From assembly GCA_023548195.1 (NCBI GenBank), contig JAJHZJ010000008.1:5418215-5482214 (forward strand): DNA of 64,000 nt. The letters are read 5' to 3'. This stretch comes from Bettongia penicillata ogilbyi (taxonomy: Eukaryota > Chordata > Mammalia > Diprotodontia > Potoroidae). The position numbers were made by a program, and so were the translations under genes. Below, in pieces: positions 10,257 to 21,639 of this stretch. The notes beneath the pieces are model-generated. The model was not told the DNA's origin and searched no databases. It saw nothing but the letters and a program-made list of their open reading frames with translations. The stretch's first letter is position 1; every line of letters begins with the position of its first letter.

Positions 10257-10294
10257 AACTTTTACCAGCATCAATAAAGTCCCCTTCCTCCACC
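10257..10294 (+). repeat. 38-bp copy of the 4480-4517 segment
   Basis: 34 of 38 positions match 4480-4517, including a 16-bp exact block (aacttttaccagcatc) and a 12-bp exact block (ccttcctccacc). It lies directly after the RTE fragment. No longer similarity to the 4.2-4.8 kb region was seen around it. Confidence 0.6.
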
Positions 10295-10494
10295 ATAAAA
10301 CCATCCAATAAGGTATGGTGGGAGGAGCAGGGGGTGTTTAATCAGTTTTGATGGAAAGGGTACCCAAACTAATGAAATTACCAGTTTTTTAAGAATTAAA
10401 GTATGCCTACTTAGCAAATAGGAAAGGAGATCAGTGGGTCAAAATAAATAAGTGAGATTTAGAAGCAGAGAATATAGACATCCAATGTTCAATT

Positions 10495-10925
10495 AAACTT
10501 AAGACTACAGACTACTGGATCAAGGATTCCTTACTTCTGCTGTGCAAAGCTGGAAAGCAGTTTGGCAGAAAATAGTCTTAGGCAAGCATTTACACTATAT
10601 TTACACAACATAATTTTTAAAACTTCCAAATGGATACAAGATCTAAATGTGGAAGGTCACGTCAATATGTTGTCCTTAGCAGTTGTGACAGAGTTAAATT
10701 AAAAGACACTAAAAAAGCAATACTTTTCACAGCTAAGGCTAGAGGGAAGAATCTTAACAAAATAAGAGATAGGTGCTTATAAAAGATAAAAATAGTCCAT
10801 TTTAATTTTACAAAAGTAAAAGCCTTTTAGACAAAATCAATGTGTTGAAACTGAAAAAATATGGGAAAATATTTGTATCAAATGTCTTTGACAAATCTGA
10901 TATCCAAGTGGTCAAATGATATAAT
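10495..10925 (+). mobile_element. L1 ORF2 internal fragment
   Basis: 'ctggaaagcagtttggcag', 'aaatggatacaagatctaaa' and 'aaaattaaaagac' style sequence corresponds to the part of L1 ORF2 after the RT domain. No open frame remains. Confidence 0.6.
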
Positions 10926-10944
10926 GAAGGAATGAATGAACTTC

Positions 10945-11160
10945 AAAAAAAAATTAAGTACTTACTATGAGGATACAAATACAAAAGCACCTTTTTGGGG
11001 TTTTCTTGGCAAATATGCTATTTCCTGCGCTAGCTCACCTAGCTGCTAAGATACTGGGTCAGACAGCTAGTAAATGTCTGAGGATAGATTTGAACCCAGG
11101 AAGATTTGTCTTCCTAATTCTAGGATCTGTACTCTATTCACTGTATCACCTAGCTGCTGA
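10945..11160 (-). mobile_element. L2 scrap and MAR1-type CORE-SINE
   Basis: 'attaagtacttactatgagg' (10954-10973) is an L2 3' scrap. From about 10990, 'tttggggttttcttggcaaa' through 'acagctagtaaatgtctgagg' to 'cactgtatcacctagctgct' is an antisense SINE with an internal deletion. Confidence 0.7.
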
Positions 11161-11270
11161 TAGATACATGTGTATATGTGTACATACACTGTCTATCTAG
11201 CTACTTAAAATTTTTACCATATGAAAAATTGATTGTACTAAGTGACATTTTCCTGAAAAGACAGATCTAG

Positions 11271-11384
11271 ATTGACAGATAGATAGAAAGATATATAGAT
11301 ATATACATATCTATCTATCTATGGGAAGAAAGAGAAAGAAAGAGAGAGAGAGAAAGAAAGAGAAAGGAAGGAAGGAAGGAAGGA

Positions 11385-11476
<92 letters not shown>

Positions 11477-11505
11477 AGAAAGAAAGAAAGAAAGAAAGAA
11501 AAAGA
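11271..11505. repeat. GATA-type repeat and (GAAA)n purine tract
   Basis: A short inverted arrangement of AGATAGATA and TATCTATCT (11276-11320) is followed by about 170 bp of almost pure purine, mostly GAAA units (11330-11500). Long reading frames across it on both strands are low-complexity artefacts. Confidence 0.95.
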
Positions 11506-11520
11506 TAGATAGATATCTTT

Positions 11521-13224
11521 GGGATGTATATATGGTTAAAACAGAGAGTGAACAATGAATTGGTATTTGCAGAGTTTAAACATCTAATATTTTAATCATC
11601 CAGATAAAACTTTTTCCTGTGTTGGGAAAGACAGTAATAAACAGGTTGTTGAAGTCAGTAGTGGGACAACCTTACTTTAAGCGTCCAGGACTCTGCTTAA
11701 CATCACTAAATATTTTAACCCTATAAACTTAAAACTGCTTTGCAAAACTGTTGAAAGCAACTAAATATATCTCGAAAAACTGAATCTTTCAACTCTGTGA
11801 TAGATCAGTGTGGCACTGTGGACATCTAAGAAAGCATGTTTGGCTTGGCTGGATCCCAAGCCCTCACGGCTCTGCCAGCTGGGCTAATCTTGGCAGGAAT
11901 TGGGAAGATGCCTGTTAGGGTTTGAGAGGAGTGAGGAGAAGATTGTAAGGGATTGTGAGGTAAAAAGTCATTCTGTCTATATCAGCATAACTCAGGAAAG
12001 TTACTGTCTAGCAGAGGGCTTTGGGCTCCAACAGTAGAATTCCAACAATGTCCTTATTTATACACCCTTGCCATTCTCTACGTCATCTCATCTACTAATC
12101 GCTCCCACATTGGCAGTCAAGATACATAAACTTAAAATGTTTGATAACATTGTTATCTTATGCCTATGATAACATTGCTAATTTTGAAAAAATATATACA
12201 TAACAGCTTACCCTCTTTATAGCGACACCATTAGTAAATGGGATAAGGAAAAAACTCCCAAGGAGAGAGGCTTTAAGGAATCCCAATTCCTTGAGGAATG
12301 CTTTCTGTCCATAAACAAAGAAGTAGACTATGAAGGAATATGAGAAAGTGAAGGAATACGCCTAGGGTCGAACATGGCCATGAAATGGGGCTATCTGACA
12401 TTTCCATCTTCATCAAGGGGGATTCTGTCAAGTAGCAACTCCAACCCTCCACCCATAATCTCCATGCCAAACCCGAAACAAACAGCAGTGAGCATCAGCT
12501 ACCCCCCCAAGTTCACATTTGGGTCACCAGTACCCACAATGCCTGAAGCATATGGCTGCCATTAACTCTTTGTTACTGTGGCCAGCCCTCACGATCAAGC
12601 ACACCCTGTGAATATCAGAGGTTAATCAGGGTTTTGAGAACTTCAGTTTTCTCAAAGAAAGAAATTCTCCCCCAGAATCCCGGCACTCAGGGCGCACAGA
12701 AATAGAAATACCAGCATATTGAACTGTGTGTGATTGTCCTCTATAAAAAGTTATTCATTACGCTTAAACACTGCTATCACTTAAACAAGTTAACTCTGAA
12801 AGGGCTTTCAGTTGGACTGTTTAGCATGAAAGAAAATGTCGAGAAAAAAAGTGGCTTTCTCAAAACAGCCTCTTAATGCTCTTGCAAAGCATTTCATGAT
12901 GGATTTAAAGACATTTTGCATACCCATATTTAGAAAGTGGCAGTGTTTATTCATCAGTAAGAAAGTGTTTTAAGCCCTCAAGCACAATGTAAACATAATC
13001 CTTGAAATACTGGCATAAGTAAGAATGACTTAAGCATCAATGATGAACAAGGCATTCATTCATTCATCATTTTGCAAAGCTGGTAAGACACAGCTGACTT
13101 TTGGAAGAGAAGGGAATGGTTTTCTTTTGGTAATGCAGTGAAAGAGGGCACTAGACTGTACGTATTTATTTAGTCTGGGCTTGCCATCACCTTTCGAGGG
13201 TTTTGAAACAAAAATAAATCCCAC
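11521..13224. other. Repeat-poor segment
   Basis: About 1.7 kb with no family I can name, which stands out in this window. It has scattered CpGs (about 12355-12370, 12585, 12680) and an open stretch of 63 codons at 12374-12565 (+) with no recognisable domain. It may be unique intergenic or regulatory DNA; function cannot be read from the sequence. Confidence 0.35.
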
Positions 13225-13720
13225 CAGTGGCAGGGAAACAGGTAGACTCTGTCATTGCTGGTGGAATTGCAAACTGGCAGAACCTTTCTGGAGAGCAATC
13301 TGGCAATACCCAGGAAAAATTACAAACATACCTTTTGACCCAGGAATTCTATTGTTGCTAGTCTACTCTGAGAGTATTATTTTAAAATAAAAAGTTATCT
13401 ATTCAAAGATTTTCATAGCAGAGTTATATTTAATCTCAACTTTACCTTTTCCCTCCTTTCCATCCTGCTATAAAAAAAAAAAACTAAATCTGAAAACAAC
13501 TTAAATGTCTATCAACAAGAAAATGTTTAAATAAATTGTGATAAGTTAATGCAATGTCATATTATGATGCTTCAGCTGAGACCAGCAAGTATAAAGAAGG
13601 AATGCAAAGACAGCTGGACAATCTTTAAAAAATAATGCCAAGCAAAAAATATAGACCCACAGGAATAGGTTACATACCACTAGACCCATAGAAGAAGAAA
13701 AGTGAAGGAAAATGAATCAA
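13225..13720 (+). mobile_element. Ancient L1 3' fragment
   Basis: Reading LCHCWWNCKLAEPFWRAIWQY around 13240-13310, then 'cttttgacccaggaattcta', 'aaatgtctatcaac' and 'agcaaaaaatatagac', the order seen at L1 ORF2 C-termini. More diverged than the other L1 copies here. Confidence 0.75.
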
Positions 13721-14039
13721 AAAAGAATTATAACAAGGACTTTAAGGCAATGACCAAAATATTATGATAATTTTTATGTTGAAGTTAATCTACAAATAGT
13801 TTCTGAGCAAGTTTCTTAGCTGGCTGTATGAATATTCAATATTAAATTTTTTAAGAAAATGATTCATTGAAAAAATAAATTAAAACTTTGTTATTATTTC
13901 CTAGGATATAGAGAAATATATGTTAGGATTTTTCTTTAAACATTTGAATATGAAGTGCCAAGGACTTTGCAGTTGGATGCCTTGGATAGCTTTCATAAAA
14001 TGCAAAATGAAGCATAGAGTTGTTTGAAACTGTTGCTGT
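13721..14039. other. No recognisable feature
   Basis: AT-rich, no supported gene or repeat. Confidence 0.35.
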
Positions 14040-14365
14040 TTTGGTCTTTGCTTCCATTTTCTTATCTATTAAATGGGAATACTTGCCTGAAACATCTGAT
14101 AGGGTTGCTGTTAGGTTTAAATGAGACTGTAGATGTAAAAGTGTTTTGAAAAACATAAAGCACTAGATTTCCATTCAGGAAGATCTGACTTTAAATGTGC
14201 CTTCAGAAACTGACTAGCTGTGTGTCCCTGAATAAGTCACTTACATCTTTCAGCACCTACCTCCGGGGGTTATTATGAAGATAAAATGATACTATATTTG
14301 TAAAGCACTTTGCAAACCTTAGCATGCCATATAAATGCTAGCTATTATTATCATTGCTATCATCA
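14040..14365 (+). mobile_element. Two adjacent MIR/THER-type SINE copies
   Basis: 14040-14165 carries 'attttcttatctattaaatgg' and 'gggttgctgttagg'. 14166-14365 carries 'ctagctgtgtgtccctgaa', 'gggttattatgaagataaaa', 'gtaaagcactttgcaaacc' and 'aatgctagctattattat'. Confidence 0.7.
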
Positions 14366-14994
14366 CTATCATTATGAGTATTAGAGCAGGAAGGATCAGG
14401 CAGTAGACAATTCTCACTCAGGAGAATCAGAGAACTCATTCAGCTCCCCACTATTTAGTCCACAGGTCATAGATCTAGAAGAGGCGATCTTAATCTTTTT
14501 TGCTTCCTAGAGCCCTATGTTAGATAATCTGGTGAAGAATATGGGCCGCTTTTCTTTCAAAATAATGATTTAAGTGTGTAAAACAAAACATATAAAATTA
14601 CCAAGGAAACTAGCTATGTTGAAACACTCACTGCATTAGACAATAGACATATTTCTATATATAAATTTTCATACATTGAATTGCATTTGGAATTTTCTAG
14701 AAGTGCTCCTGTTAAAAGGGATCTTTCCAGGTACATTTCATAAACCCTTGCACCTTTTGGAAAAGAAATAAATTGCTTTTGTAAAGTTTAATTTTTATAT
14801 ATCAGGTTTTCTTAAAATGAATCACACCTGCATACATTTGTAACACTGCTGAAATAATTTGCTACTTATAAACCTAGTTATAATGGCCCCTAAGGTCCTC
14901 TTTATTCGCTTTTCTTTGGTATTAGGAAGTTTATTTCAGATGAAAAATTCTGAGTTCAGTAACAGTCACTCGGAGTCTCCAGTTACAGGAAACC
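14366..14994. other. Mostly unassigned; possible old repeat at 14490-14640
   Basis: 'ttaatcttttttgcttcctagagccc' through 'attaccaaggaaac' reads like a diverged interspersed repeat I cannot name. The rest is unassigned. Confidence 0.3.
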
Positions 14995-15160
14995 CAGACA
15001 GTGCATAAAGCACCAGACCTGGATTCAGGAAGACCTGAGTTCAAATTCAGCCTCAAACATTTATTAGCTTTTTCACCCTGGTCAATTCACTTAACCTTTA
15101 TTTTCCTCAATTTCTTTCTCTGTAAAATGAAGATGAGAGTAACTATCTCCCAGGGTTGGT
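14995..15160 (+). mobile_element. MIR/THER-type SINE
   Basis: 'gcaccagacctggattcagg', 'agacctgagttcaaattc', 'cacttaacctttattttcc' and 'ctctgtaaaatgaag'. It abuts the 3' end of the minus-strand RTE element at about 15163. Confidence 0.8.
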
Positions 15161-15162
15161 GG

Positions 15163-16600
15163 TGGTGGTTGTTGTCCTTCTCAAAGAGGACCGAAATGAC
15201 ATCACCACGATAAAGTGAAGTTTCAGTGTGTCCAGCGGTGACTGATCAGACCAATATGAGCTCGGAATGCTCCACCACAGGTTGGGCACAGATAGTCCAT
15301 GTGAATATTTGGGGTGGATACTCCAAATCTGAACATCTTATGTTTGCTTTGTGCTGTCTCAATTCTGCTTTGCTCATAGAGCACAGCACCCTTTCTGATG
15401 TGGGCACACCATGCTGAGCAGTCCTGTGCCAGTGTCTCCCATGTTGCACAGTCAAATCCAAAGTTCTTGAGAAAGACCTTGAGAGTGTCCTTGCATCGCT
15501 TTTTCTGATCACCATGTGATTGCGTGCCCCATGTGAATTCTCCATAAAATAGTCTTTTTTGGCAAGCATACATTTTGCATTTGAACAATGAGGCCAACCC
15601 ATCAGAGTTGAGCTCTCTGAAGCATAGTTTGAATGCTTGGCAGTTCAGCTTGAGCAAGGACCTCAGTGTCTGGTACCTTATCCTGCCAGGTGATCCTCAG
15701 AATCTTCCTAAGACAGTTCAAATGGAAGCAGTTCAGTTTTCTGGCATGGCACTGGTAGATTGTCCACGTTTCACAGGCATACAACACTGAGGTCAGCACA
15801 ACAGTTCTGTAGACCTTCAGTTTGGTAGTCAGTCTAATACCTCTTCTCTCTCAAACTTTTCTTCAGAGCCTCCCAAACACCGAGCTAGCTCTGTCAATGC
15901 ATACACCAACCTCATTGTCAATGTGTACATCCCTGGAAAGTACACTACCAAGGTAAGTGAACTTATCCACAAAATTCAAAACTTCTCCATTTGTTGTAAC
16001 TGATGGTTCCACGTATGGATGGTGTGGTGGTGGCTGATGGAGCACTTGTGTTTTCTTGGTGTTAATTATTGGCCAAAATTAGCACAGGCAGCAGAGAATT
16101 GATCCATACTTTGTTGCATCTCAGTTTCAGAGGCTGCATTGAATGCACAATCATCTGCAAACAGAAAATCATGCACAAACACTCCCCCTACTTTGGTCTT
16201 GGTTTGTAGCTTTTTCAAATTCAGAACTTACCATTAGTACGGTCATTGACCTTGATGCTGTGTTCATTCGCACTGAAAGCCTTTGACAACATGGCTGAAA
16301 ACATCATGCTGAAAAGTACAGCAAGCACACAGCCCTGTTTCACTCCTTTGGTGACTGGGAAGGCACGAGAGCATTGTCCACTATCCAGAACTGGGGCAAA
16401 CATGCCATCATGAAATTGATGCACAATGCTGATGAACTTCTCTGGGCAACCAAATTTTGATATAATTTCCATAAACCCTCATGACTAACAGTGTCAAAGG
16501 CCTTGGTCAGATCTACAAACGTTGTGTACAGACCTCTGTTCTGCTCCTGGCATTTCTCCTGGAGAACACTTCTCTAATTACACATTGCAGGGTATGAATT
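15163..16600 (-). pseudogene. RTE-clade LINE, reverse transcriptase to C-terminus
   Basis: Read on the minus strand in broken frames: FVDLTKAFDTVSHEG (about 16520-16476), an RT motif around the first catalytic aspartate; then FGCPEKFIS and VTKGVKQGCVLA (16221-16472); then FLFADDCAFNAA (about 16175-16140) with the FADD catalytic pair; then FTYLGSVLSRDVHIDNEVGV (15863-16045); then LYACETWTIYQ (15602-15799); and finally 144 codons (15223-15657) ending CPTCGGAFRAHIGLISHRWTH, a C2H2-like finger. A frameshift follows SHEGL. It is a decayed copy with several frame breaks, unable to make a full protein. The clade call rests on motif recognition. Confidence 0.8.
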
Positions 16601-17090
16601 GCTCTACTGCCCAAAATTGTCAGCCTCAATCTCTGCTCTGGGGTCATCATAGTCCAATGGCAGGACAGAGTCAAGACAGCTGATGATGGCTCAGGATGCA
16701 GTGGATGACCTTGGCGTCTTCGGTGTTTAACCAAGCTCTAAGCACTCCACATCACTTGCTTCTTCTGCCTTCATGGCCGTTGAAACAAATTGTTCTCATC
16801 CACCCATTCCACCAGAGGAAGTCTTCACGTGCTTGGAGTAGACATCCCCCAGACTCACCAATGGGTTTTAGAACCCTTTGTTACCCTCAACCTGGTTTGG
16901 CCCATCTGCTGAAACAGTTTACCAGGGTGTGGCCACTGCACATGCTGCAGCTTCATGGAGCCACAGGTGTGAGTTGGGTGGAGCAGGTAGACACCAAAGG
17001 TGGAAAGAGCCCCAAAAAAGGCTCGGCAGCTATCACACCAAAGGTACTAGTCCTCCATGAATGGTAGAGTGTTTAGCACGCAATGCCTGG
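16601..17090 (-). mobile_element. SINE-like leader fused to the RTE body
   Basis: This part of the element has no RT motif. A block around 16620-16715 (minus strand: 'ccactgcatcctgagcca', 'ctctgtcctgccattggact', 'gattgaggctgac') recurs, diverged, at 30640-30725 (+) in an RTE-tailed SINE. So the RTE element and a SINE share this leader or this is a SINE/RTE composite. Confidence 0.55.
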
Positions 17091-17096
17091 TGCATA

Positions 17097-17322
17097 TTGT
17101 TCAGATGTGTCTGATTCTTCATGACTCCTTTTGGGGTTTTCTTGGCCAAGGTACTAGAGTGTTTTGCCATTTTCTTCTCTAACTCATTTTACAGATGAGG
17201 AAACTGAGACAAACAGGGTTAAGTGATTTGTCCTGGATTACACAGCTAGTAAGTGTTTGAGACTGGATTTGAACTCAGGTCTTTCTGATTCCAGTCCCAG
17301 AGCTGAACCACCTAGCCACCCT
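17097..17322 (-). mobile_element. MAR1-type CORE-SINE
   Basis: 'tttggggttttcttggcc', 'gccattttcttctctaac', 'acagatgaggaaactgag', 'cacagctagtaagtgtttgag' and the head complement 'accacctagccaccc'. Confidence 0.9.
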
Positions 17323-18559
17323 ACTAAGTCCTATGTAAATGTTATCTATGATTATTATTACCTAGACAGAGTTTGGATTCTCTGCCTAACCTTATATTTA
17401 TTTCTATCTCTAGTTAACCCCTCAACTTTTTGATGAGACAAAAACCAGTTTACTGCAAACATTTGGGTAACAGAACAGTAGATTATTGCTATAGTATCTG
17501 TGGATAAAGGCATTGAGAGGGGATGCTGGGGAAATGGCCTGAGTTCTACATACTACATATGCTTGTGCTCATAGCCAATGACTCTCCTTCCTACGTTTCA
17601 TGCTCCTTCTATTCTCTCAAATCAGGACCTTTAGAATCTCTTCTTTCCAAATTCCAATAGCCTTCTCTTGATAATACAAATTGCTTAGAGTATGACCCAA
17701 TCTCTGACTCAATGGTTTTGATTAATTCAAAGGGGTGAGAATAGTCCTTGTTCACACACAGGTTCTGATTCTTTGATTTAATCCAAAAGAGTTTTCACTT
17801 AGTCAAGGCACCAGAGCCAAATGGGGTTTCAAAATCCATCTCTACATATTGATGTCAGTTCTGCTAAGTTTATTATCTAAACTGAGTCTAAGATAGTGTT
17901 CTAGCTCCCCATTGGCCCTGGTGGCCTTTTATTTATTTCATATATTATAAATTTGATATATAGTTTTAGAAAATATATAAATGGAGACCCTACCATTGAA
18001 AAATGTCCATTTCAATGATTTTTCTACATCATATATTTCAGCATAACCTTAGACCTCAATCATTATTCACCTCCAACTCTAAGAATCATTTCAAAATACT
18101 GACCTTTCACATGAGGACTTTCCAGATCTTCTCTTTTCCCCCAGCTATCATCAGTGCCTCAATGTCACTCCAAAATTAACATGTATGACTATAGATATGT
18201 ATTCATGTATTTATTGTAGCATCCCATTGTTACCTTTGTATACATGTTACATTTACATACATATGTACATGCTGTTTTGCTCTAATAGCCCCTGGATGGC
18301 AGATTGTTTGTGGTTTAATCTTTGTAACCCCAATCAATTCACTGATGCCCATGTGCCTACTGTTAAGGACAATGACCTTGATGGCCAAAGAAATAGAACA
18401 AGGCAGTTCACCCCAGTCTCTTCACAGATGGTCAGACACCTGAGTGATATTCTCTACAACTGATGAGAAACATGACAGAAAAGAGACCTGAGTTTCCGGC
18501 TCAGTTTTGCCACTCATCAGTTAGCTCTCCAGCCTATCAAGGGAATCTGAGAGCGTAGG
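17323..18559. other. No recognisable feature
   Basis: About 1.2 kb, AT-rich, with no gene or family I can support. Confidence 0.35.
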
Positions 18560-18850
18560 ATAAAAAAAGCTAGCCTTTATATAGTGCTTTGAGGTCTGCA
18601 AAGGACTTTGCATATCTTTGATTCTCACAACTCCCTGAGGTAGTTAGGTCCATTTTACCGATGAGTTGGTCAGCAAGCTTTTATCACGTGCTTACTGTGT
18701 GCCAAGCTTTTTGCTAAGTGATGGGGAAACTGAGGCTGAGAGATTAAATAACTTGTTCAGGGTCAGCTGGTAAGTGTTCAAGGTAGGATCTGAACTCAGG
18801 TCTCTCCAACCCCAAGTCTACAGCTCTATCTACTAGCCACCAAGCGCACA
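18560..18850 (-). mobile_element. MIR/THER-type SINE interrupted by an L2 tail
   Basis: 'cctttatatagtgctttgag' to 'ccattttaccgatgag', then about 60 bp of antisense L2 3' end (18667-18722, 'ttatcacgtgcttactgtgtgcc'), then the SINE resumes at 'ggggaaactgaggctgag' and ends 'ctctatctactagcc'. A nested insertion. Confidence 0.7.
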
Positions 18851-19158
18851 ACTTTCTAGAATCAGAGTCTCCTCTCCCACCCCTCACCTTTGCACCTCCT
18901 CTCTTCCTCAGACTCAGGTTTTTGTCATTATAATTATTGCCAATATAATTATGGTAATCTTCATTCAACAAGCCATCCTAAGGACATTATGGGACAGCAG
19001 ATGCAGAGTTGACCTCCAAATCAGGAAAAAGTTCGTTTCCTGGAGACGGTAAAAACTTTAGCAACTTTTATAAGGTCACACAGCCAAAAGGTGTCACATC
19101 TGAACCCAGGTCTTCCTGGGGCTTTCTATTACTAAGACTTTATGTTATAGAACAAGTG

Positions 19159-19180
19159 CCCTTCATAGATCTATGAAGGG
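19159..19180. repeat. Perfect 22-bp palindrome
   Basis: The 11 bases CCCTTCATAGA are followed directly by their exact reverse complement, with no spacer. It sits at the edge of a MIR copy. Confidence 0.9.
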
Positions 19181-19345
19181 ACCTTGGAGATTGTCTGGTT
19201 CAACCTCCTCATTTCCCAAATAAAAGAAACTGAGTCCCATTTATCACACAAGTGATAAATGCCAGAATCAGGACCCAAACTTAGAACTTTTAACACTAAG
19301 CTCCAGACTTTTTCCCTTAAACCACACTGCCTTCCTTGGTAAGGA
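19181..19345 (-). mobile_element. MIR/THER-type SINE
   Basis: 'ttggagattgtctggttcaac', 'ctcatttcccaaataaaag', 'tgccagaatcaggaccc' and 'aaaccacactgccttcc'. Confidence 0.65.
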
Positions 19346-20989
19346 GAGTTTTCTTCACTAATGAAATCACTAAACTAGAAAAAGGTCTAGTGGGAATGAG
19401 ATGGGGCAGGAAGAAAAATGGAATCTTTTATTAGAGAAATTAAAACCAGTTACACCAGATACTTGCAGAGACATTAATGGAGGGATGATCTCAGGAAGGA
19501 CCACAAGACTAGGTCATCAGCAGGACCATGATAAGGTAACCAGAAAATGTGCCAAAAATCAACTGAAAGAATGATAACAAGCATAGTAGGAAGGTTGCCA
19601 TAGCCATGAAGCCTGGACTTTGGACATGTGTGAATTTTACAAGAACCTGTAACAAATAACAAGTGTGGCAGATGTCTGCAGCTGGTGTTTGGCACATGGG
19701 GAGGGTTATCAGTGGTGGGGTTGGGAGGAGAAGGAGAATGGGAGATAAGTTTGTCCATGCATTACCAATGAAGTCCTCAGTGAAATTCAGGGAAGCAATG
19801 GACACATCAGTGATACACAAGTTTTTCAAAGATATTAGCCTGGGAAATATAGGAGAGATGGGATACTAGCTAGACCTCTCCTAATATGAGTCATTCATTT
19901 GCATTGTAAATAAGCACCTTGAGAAACAAACAGTGAAGGGCGAGAATGATGACTTAAGAAACGAGTCTCTAAAATTAGGTAGCCATTTGTCTGCAGGTAG
20001 CACCAGCATGCTAATGTAGTGCTTCCCCCCCTTCCCAAATCCCTTTGACAGCCACAGATCACAGCAATGCACTGGACACTGCTTCCCCTAAAAGTGATCT
20101 GAGCGGAGTTAGTGGGTGAGAAAGCAATTCGAAAATGAATAATAGGCAAAGCTGAGGATTTTGGTTGAAGACCAGCAAAGGAAATATTTTGATGAGGAGC
20201 AGGTGTTTTCCCTAGGCTTTCTGCCCCGCCAGAGAGTCTCCTTTGGAAATATGGCTTATTCCCAGGTGGCCCATCCTTAGGACCACTGTTTCTCTAGGAT
20301 GCTTAAGAAGGGCCTGGATGGAATTTTCACCTTGAATAAGCCTCATCCTGAACTTTGGTTTCTGAAAGCCCTTCCTAATCCCCGATCTGAATTCCCCTCC
20401 CTGGCCTGTGTTCCTGTAGCAGGGGGGCTATAGATCGTGCGGGAGGGCACAGCTGTGAGCCTCTGGGAGGGAGAAGGCCTAAGTCTAGAGGAGCCACAAG
20501 CTGGGAGGGAAAGGGACAAAGCTAGACCTGTGGGAGGTCCTGACAGGATTTTATAGGGGACCAAGGGGGCCTGGAAACTATCAGGAAAAAGATAGATGGC
20601 TGAGAAAAAGAAATCAAGTTGGATGATCTCAGGAGAAAGCTTATCCTTTGGGGTGTGAGGGCTAATAGTTTTATGGCCCTCCTTACAGGAAAAGGAAAGC
20701 TGAGATGTTTACTGCTTGGGTCTTCTGCTCAGGTCAAACCAATGTATCTCCCACATTCAGTTTTCCCCAGTTTCTTCTGCTCTGTATGCATGGATCCAAG
20801 ATCTGGCTAAAGGGAGACTCTCAGTTTCCTGTGACCTCTTCACACTGTTAACTATCCCCACCTGTAGTCATTGTATTTTACACCCTCCCCCTCTGCCTCA
20901 GATCCAATCTTTGCCTTGTTTATTTTTTCACTATTTCCATTTTTACACCCTAAATCCCAGCCAAAATGAACTCCTAACTTTTCCTAGAA
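19346..20989. other. Repeat-poor segment
   Basis: No family recognised over 1.6 kb. The stretch 20340-20600 is richer in G and C, with a TATA-like 'attttatagggga'. No open frame looks coding. It could be unique sequence or an unlisted repeat. Confidence 0.3.
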
Positions 20990-21237
20990 ATGGGCAGATC
21001 ACTGGACCTGAAAGCATGAATACCTAAGTTTAAATTCAGCCTCAAACATTTACTAGCTATGAAATCCTGGGCAAGTTTCTTAATTCTTGCCTCAGTTTCC
21101 CCATTTGTAAAATGGAGATAATATTAGCATCTGCCTCCCAGGATTGTCATGAAGATCAAATGAAATAATAAATACCCAATACATACAGTGGTGCTGTAGA
21201 AATAAGTACCATATAAATGTTAGTTATTATTATCATA
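20990..21237 (+). mobile_element. MIR/THER-type SINE
   Basis: 'gtttaaattcagcctcaaac', 'cctgggcaagtttctta', 'ccccatttgtaaaatggag' and 3' end 'aaatgttagttattattat'. Confidence 0.85.
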
Positions 21238-21292
21238 AGCTTTGGACTGATCTTTTTTCCCTTAATGCTCAAGCTAGTTTGAGGCAGCACTC

Positions 21293-21437
21293 ATTTCAAT
21301 TCATCAAACATTTATTACATCCTTACCGCCCCAAGATAGGCACCTGGAGTTACTAAAATCAAATTAGATACAGTTCCTGACCTAATAGTCCTTTAAAAAT
21401 CTCACACAATCCACATACAAATAATTACAACACAAAC
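21293..21437 (-). mobile_element. L2 3' end fragment
   Basis: 'caattcatcaaacatttattac' is antisense L2. The next 100 bp is a diverged L2 3' UTR into which the following SINE inserted. Confidence 0.6.
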
Positions 21438-21444
21438 AGACTCT

Positions 21445-21625
21445 GGGGCAGCTAGGTGGTGCAGTGAATAGAGCACCGACCCTGGAGTCAGGAGGACCTA
21501 AGTTCAAATCCAGCCTCAGGCACTTGACACTTGCTAGCTGTGTGATCTTGGGCAAGTCGCTTAATCCCAATTGCTTTACCTTCCTCACTCCAAAAAAAAA
21601 AAAAAAACCCAAAAAACCCCAAAAT
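21445..21625 (+). mobile_element. tRNA-derived SINE (WALLSI-like), with target duplication
   Basis: Starts ggggcagctaggtggtgcag, continues 'ctggagtcaggaggacc', 'cttgggcaagtcgcttaatc' and ends in an A-rich run. AGACTCT lies on both sides (21438-21444 and 21626-21632), a likely 7-bp target-site duplication. It is one of the best-preserved SINEs in the window. Confidence 0.9.
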
Positions 21626-21639
21626 AGACTCTAATAAGA

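Noticed and set aside
11319..11555. Open frames of Lys/Glu/Arg and of Phe/Leu/Ser on both strands
   Set aside because: They only translate the (GAAA)n tract; no complexity, no domain.
12374..12565. A 63-codon open frame as a small gene
   Set aside because: No recognisable domain, weak composition, a competing minus-strand frame; left as unassigned.
15223..15657. A zinc-finger gene, from the CPTCGGAFRAHIG...H motif
   Set aside because: It is the C-terminus of an RTE-clade LINE, in series with RT motifs on the same strand and repeated at 9.5 kb.
16696..17067. A 123-codon plus-strand open frame
   Set aside because: Antisense to the leader of the RTE/SINE composite; no domain.
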